From Treponema socranskii subsp. paredis ATCC 35535 (GTDB lineage: Bacteria; Spirochaetota; Spirochaetia; Treponematales; Treponemataceae), in contig KE332515.1 in the NCBI GenBank assembly GCA_000413015.1, positions 1,073,930 through 1,137,929 of the forward strand: a stretch of 64,000 nt of DNA, read 5' to 3'. This document shows, in pieces, positions 60,842 to 64,000 of the stretch. Positions within the stretch are counted from its first letter, which is position 1, and each line of letters starts with the position of its first letter. The notes under the pieces were generated by a model. That model saw only the letters and a list, made by a program, of their open reading frames with translations, was not told where the DNA came from and ran no database searches. A program made the translations under genes and the position numbers.

Positions 60842-61150
60842 TCACTGCTTTACTTTTACTTCAACACCGGCAGGCAGTTCCAGCTTCATAAGCGAATCCA
60901 TCACATCCGAAGTCGGGTTCAATATATCGATAAGGCGCTTATGCGTACGCATCTCAAACTGTTCGCGCGATTTTTTGTTTACGTGCGGCGAACGAAGCAC
61001 CGTTATCTTATTGATCCTTGTCGGAAGCGGAATAGGACCTGAAACCTGTGCGCCCGCTTTTTGAACGGTCTGCACGATGGATTTTGCACTCTGATCGATC
61101 ACTTCCACATCATAAGCACGGAGCGTGACGCGAATCTTACCACTTGCCAT
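60842..61150 (-). CDS. rpsJ: 30S ribosomal protein S10
   Basis: 102 residues, [20 protein letters not shown], ending VEVKVKQ; standard. In many bacteria S10 (NusE) also takes part in transcription antitermination. It follows tuf by 54 bp. Confidence 0.98.
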   Translation of the reverse strand: MASGKIRVTLRAYDVEVIDQSAKSIVQTVQKAGAQVSGPIPLPTRINKITVLRSPHVNKKSREQFEMRTHKRLIDILNPTSDVMDSLMKLELPAGVEVKVKQ

Positions 61151-61204
61151 TATTCCTCCAATCGATGCGAACGGCGCTGCAAAGAGCGCCGCCCGTTTCG
61201 AAAA

Positions 61205-62401
61205 CTACTCGATAATCTTCGTAACCTGTCCCGATGCGATCGTATGACCGCCTTCACGGATAGCAAGCTTCAGACCTTCATCCATAGCGATCGGGTGAAT
61301 GAGTTCGCCGATGATCTTGACGTTGTCACCCGGTTTTACCATCTGAACGTTCGCTTCGAGTTCGATCGTTCCGGTGATATCCGTCGTGCGGAAATAAAAC
61401 TGCGGGCGATAGCCGGAGAAGAACGGTTTTTTGCGGCCGCCTTCGGCTTCCGTAAGAACGTAGATCTGCGCTTCGAATTTCGTGTGCGGGTGGATGGAAC
61501 CCGGCTTTGCGAGAACCTGACCGCGCTCGACGTCTTTCTTTTCGATACCGCGCAAAAGGATACCGACGTTGTCGCCGGCCATACCCTGATCGAGGGTCTT
61601 CTGGAACATTTCGATACCGGTAACCGTCGATTTCTGCGTCGGGCGAATACCGACGATTTCGACTTCGTCGTTCATATTGACGACGCCGCGTTCGATACGA
61701 CCCGTTACGACAGTACCGCGTCCGGTGATCGTAAAGATATCTTCAATCGGCATAAGGAAGGGCTTGTCTTCATCGCGAACGGGATCGTCGAACCACGTAT
61801 CCATAGCCTTGAGCAGCTCTTCGATGCACTTCGTGTTTTCCGGATCTTCGGGCTGGTTCAGCGCTTTAAATGCGGAACCGCGGATGATCGGCGTATCGGC
61901 GGAAAAGCCGTATTTTGCAACAGTGTCTTTAACGTCTTCGACAGCCATTTCGATCATATCGTCGGCTTCAGCCGCATCGAACTGATCACACTTGTTGAGG
62001 AAAACGATGATCTTCGGAACGCCGACCTGACGGGCAAGCAGCAAGTGCTCTTTCGTCTGGGGCATACAGCCGTCCGGAGCGGAAACGACGAGAATGGAAC
62101 CGTCCATCTGCGCAGCACCGGTGATCATGTTTTTGATATAGTCGGCGTGTCCCGGGCAGTCGATGTGCGCATAGTGGCGCTTATCCGACTGGTACTCAAG
62201 GTGACGGGTATTGATCGTGATACCGCGGGCCTTTTCCTCAGGAGCATTGTCGATTTCATCATACTTGAGCGCATGGTCACCGAATTTTCTTGCACAATAT
62301 TGGGTGATAGCAGCCGACAGCGTAGTTTTACCATGGTCTACGTGACCGATGGTTCCAACGTTCATGTGGGGTTTAGTTCTGACGAACTTTTCCTTTGCCA
62401 T
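61205..62401 (-). CDS. tuf: Elongation factor Tu
   Basis: 398 residues from [20 protein letters not shown]. GTPase motifs GHVDHGKT (19-26), DCPGH (about 81-85), NKCD (about 136-139), SAF (about 174-176); domains 2 and 3 follow. It brings aminoacyl-tRNA to the ribosome. Start fixed by SD AAGGAGA; an upstream in-frame ATG (62440) is ignored. tuf heads the S10 operon here, as in T. pallidum, rather than the str operon. Confidence 0.98.
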   Translation of the reverse strand: MAKEKFVRTKPHMNVGTIGHVDHGKTTLSAAITQYCARKFGDHALKYDEIDNAPEEKARGITINTRHLEYQSDKRHYAHIDCPGHADYIKNMITGAAQMDGSILVVSAPDGCMPQTKEHLLLARQVGVPKIIVFLNKCDQFDAAEADDMIEMAVEDVKDTVAKYGFSADTPIIRGSAFKALNQPEDPENTKCIEELLKAMDTWFDDPVRDEDKPFLMPIEDIFTITGRGTVVTGRIERGVVNMNDEVEIVGIRPTQKSTVTGIEMFQKTLDQGMAGDNVGILLRGIEKKDVERGQVLAKPGSIHPHTKFEAQIYVLTEAEGGRKKPFFSGYRPQFYFRTTDITGTIELEANVQMVKPGDNVKIIGELIHPIAMDEGLKLAIREGGHTIASGQVTKIIE

Positions 62402-62845
62402 GATTTTCTCCTTGCCGGATTTCCTGGTCCGACATTGCATAATGGTATGTGTTGCACTTTAAGCCAGAACGGGACAATTTCCAACAGAAAACGCCGCATT
62501 CGCATACACATTGTTATTTGTGAGAATGATATGATGAACGTAATTTGACGGACAAGAATTTGTATTCATACGAAATGTTCCATATTTTCGGAACATTCTT
62601 GGCCGACACCACCGATCATCATCAAACTCGCTTTGACAACTGGTTTGGCATCTTCGAGCCTCTAGCCCCTCAGGGCAGGTCAAAAACCCGAAATGCTTCT
62701 ATAGTAAACTCCCGCTGCCGACGGCAACGGAATCCGCACTTAGGGCCGCATCCTCCTGAAAACCGAAACCGGTTGACTTTACGGGGATGCCGGACTCACT
62801 CCGCTTGACTCTCAAAGAACCCTTTTACACATAAAAATGACGCGT
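62402..62845 (-). other. Long untranslated leader of the tuf/S10 operon
   Basis: About 440 nt between the predicted promoter and tuf. No tRNA, rRNA or known riboswitch was recognised. Visible structure: AATGTTCC (62574-62581) with GGAACATT (62590-62597) and several GC-rich imperfect hairpins between 62650 and 62810, including GCCC/GGGC at about 62667-62679. A 74-codon frame in the leader (62683-62459) has no family match and weak coding character. Confidence 0.5.
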
Positions 62846-62851
62846 TCTCCA

Positions 62852-62880
62852 GTTATACACTATTTGCAAAAAAGATGCAA
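62852..62880 (-). promoter_or_regulatory. Promoter of the tuf/S10 operon
   Basis: Minus strand TTGCAT (62875-62880), 17-nt spacer, TATAAC (62852-62857). Transcription would begin near 62845. A weaker candidate (TTGCCG 62722-62727 with TACTAT 62701-62706) lies inside the leader. Confidence 0.65.
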
Positions 62881-62957
62881 GAGGAAAATAAAAAATTTTA
62901 TGAAAATATTCGAATACCGTATAAATCGGCTTCCCCGCCCCGTAAAAAAAAACAACC

Positions 62958-62986
62958 TTGATTTATATTGAATTCGGCTATATTAT
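62958..62986 (+). promoter_or_regulatory. Promoter of the 63008 lipoprotein
   Basis: TTGATT (62958-62963), 17-nt spacer, TATTAT (62981-62986); SD AGAGGT follows at 62992-62997. Confidence 0.6.
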
Positions 62987-63007
62987 TTCACAGAGGTATG
63001 AATAATT

Positions 63008-63529
63008 ATGAAAAAGATTATGTCGATTGTTTTCGCTCTTGTATTTTTTTTAAGTGCCTGCAATCTTACCGAACCGAATAAAATCGAAGAAGCAACGGTA
63101 ACGAATCGTTCTTCCATAACGCCGATTAATTTTCAAACGAACGGAATTACGTACAGTATACCCAATACCCCGGATACAAGTATTACCATACGATTGCGAT
63201 GGACAGATGCGGTCGAACTGTTAAACAATCCGAGAGCGACAGTCAGTAAATACTATGATTATTCAAACGGCGATAAAATGAAAATAAAATTCGTCGATAT
63301 GCCTGTATATAAATTTACGATAAAAAATAATTCGAATACCAATATAACATTGAAAGAAGCGAATAATTTACTGACCGATACATACGGAGGAACGGTTACG
63401 GTGGCAGCCCTCTCCGAAGAACGGGATGTCAAAATTTATACGGAGCATCCCTCTTTGTCGGTTACGGCGCCCGAGAATGTTTCATTTAAAATCAAAATAA
63501 CCGGTAAATTGATTACGGTTGAAAGCTGA
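63008..63529 (+). CDS. Hypothetical lipoprotein, AT-rich gene
   Basis: 173 residues. Signal peptide with lipobox FLSAC, Cys18. The rest is Asn/Thr-rich, predicted beta structure, with no recognised family. Base composition is clearly more AT-rich than the neighbours (many AAT, ATT, AAA codons), suggesting transfer or fast evolution. It stands alone between the ribosomal operon (divergent) and a TSCPD gene (convergent). Confidence 0.75.
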   Translation: MKKIMSIVFALVFFLSACNLTEPNKIEEATVTNRSSITPINFQTNGITYSIPNTPDTSITIRLRWTDAVELLNNPRATVSKYYDYSNGDKMKIKFVDMPVYKFTIKNNSNTNITLKEANNLLTDTYGGTVTVAALSEERDVKIYTEHPSLSVTAPENVSFKIKITGKLITVES

Positions 63530-63594
63530 TTAATCGATTTCGAAATATAATTTCCGAAGGCGAATACGGTATCGGTCGTACTCGCCGCGGCGCG

Positions 63595-63840
63595 TCATTC
63601 GCTCATAACCGCTTTTGCAAGCTGGTCGGCACAGCTCGTCTTTTTAAATCCGCACGTATTGCCGGCAAGTTTTGCCGCGATCTCTTCGGCTGTCATACCG
63701 TCGCAGAGTTTTGCAATCGCTTTTAAGTTGCCGTTGCAGCCGCCTGAAAACACGATATCCGTTATGCGCCCGTCATCGCTTTTGGTAAAGCGGATCGTCC
63801 TCGCGCATGAACCATGTGTTTTAAATGCAATTTCTTTCAT
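63595..63840 (-). CDS. TSCPD domain protein (TIGR03905 family)
   Basis: 81 residues, MKEIAFKTHGSCARTIRFTK; family marks are SGGCNGNLKAIAKLCDGM (about 32-49) and TSCADQLA near the end, with four conserved Cys. TSCPD modules also occur at the end of some ribonucleotide reductases; the free-standing form has no proven role. Cys spacing suggests metal or redox binding. Confidence 0.9.
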   Translation of the reverse strand: MKEIAFKTHGSCARTIRFTKSDDGRITDIVFSGGCNGNLKAIAKLCDGMTAEEIAAKLAGNTCGFKKTSCADQLAKAVMSE

Positions 63841-63879
63841 ATATGTCGTTTATATATCGTTTATGCCGCTGTTATAAAA

Positions 63880-64000
63880 TCAGCGGACGGCGTTTTTGAT
63901 CCGTTCCCGTGCGGCGCTTACGTCTTCCGAATCGAGGCGGATCGCGTATTTGTCAATAAAACCGCCGTACAGCGACTCTCCGCAGATGAGAGCGATGACC
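63880..64000 (-). CDS. C-terminal end of an unidentified protein
   Basis: The last 39 residues of a gene running in from beyond the window: ALICGESLYGGFIDKYAIRL, then a helix-like DSEDVSAARERIKNAVR and TGA at 63882-63880. The frame, codon use and the closeness to the TSCPD gene (40 bp before its start, same strand) support a coding end. No family is recognised. Confidence 0.6.
   Translation of the reverse strand, partial: VIALICGESLYGGFIDKYAIRLDSEDVSAARERIKNAVR

Noticed and set aside
61061-62548. 495-codon frame antisense to tuf
   Set aside because: Shadow of tuf codon usage; starts and ends at arbitrary places and resembles no known protein.
62600-62820. tRNA or other known structured RNA upstream of tuf
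   Set aside because: No T-loop motif or cloverleaf could be drawn on either strand, and RNase P, tmRNA and SRP RNA motifs are absent.

Overview
The window reads as a chromosomal segment of a spirochaete, most likely an oral or gut Treponema with roughly 50 % GC (T. socranskii-like). Supporting this are the gene order tuf-rpsJ-rplC...secY-rpmJ-rpsM-rpsK-rpoA-rplQ without rpsD, spirochaetal lipoboxes, a BspA-like leucine-rich-repeat lipoprotein, an HU/DUF4469 protein and a lipoprotein ApbE. The species is inference; no rRNA is present.

Layout. 1-4.1 kb is accessory: a truncated-by-window Rpn-family nuclease gene, a promoter followed by a (CGTT)16 microsatellite, a large LRR lipoprotein and an HU-like protein. 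4.1-15 kb carries a 23-bp tandem palindromic array, a sirtuin, then transporters (NhaC antiporter, PTS-type IIC, an ABC permease/ATPase pair without a binding protein, a MATE pump) and a polar amino-acid ABC operon. The binding protein of that operon has its two lobes in swapped sequence order, and its leader has a terminator-like hairpin at the very start. 15-20.5 kb is a glycogen-use block (glgX, glgP, EamA permease). At 20.6 kb lies a second, complete Rpn nuclease. 21.7-25.6 kb is era, aroC and a D,D-carboxypeptidase. 25.6-26.2 kb is a gene-free repeat/hairpin region. 26.2-27.5 kb is one gene fusing HisA, HisI and HisE. 27.6-47 kb is mostly housekeeping: MATE, trxA-DTW-carbohydrate-binding, GH3, trxB, tRNA-Cys, M29-like peptidase, acyl-CoA synthetase, adenosine deaminase, PepF, TetR, ApbE, AspS, a Phd/PIN toxin-antitoxin pair, ManC, a HAD hydrolase and tRNA-Ala. 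47-62.4 kb, all on the minus strand, is the tuf/S10/spc/alpha ribosomal operon, with a leader of about 440 nt at its head. 62.9-64 kb has an AT-rich lipoprotein, a TSCPD protein and the end of one more gene.

Two themes stand out. First, at least nine genes start 6-12 nt after a good -10 box and have no Shine-Dalgarno sequence, so their mRNAs should be leaderless or nearly so; the clearest are pepF, tetR, hisAIE, fadD, aroC and glgX. Operon-internal genes here do have Shine-Dalgarno sequences. Second, the intergenic regions are rich in perfect inverted repeats and small dispersed repeats, including one element found both at 26.05 kb and at 47.55 kb.
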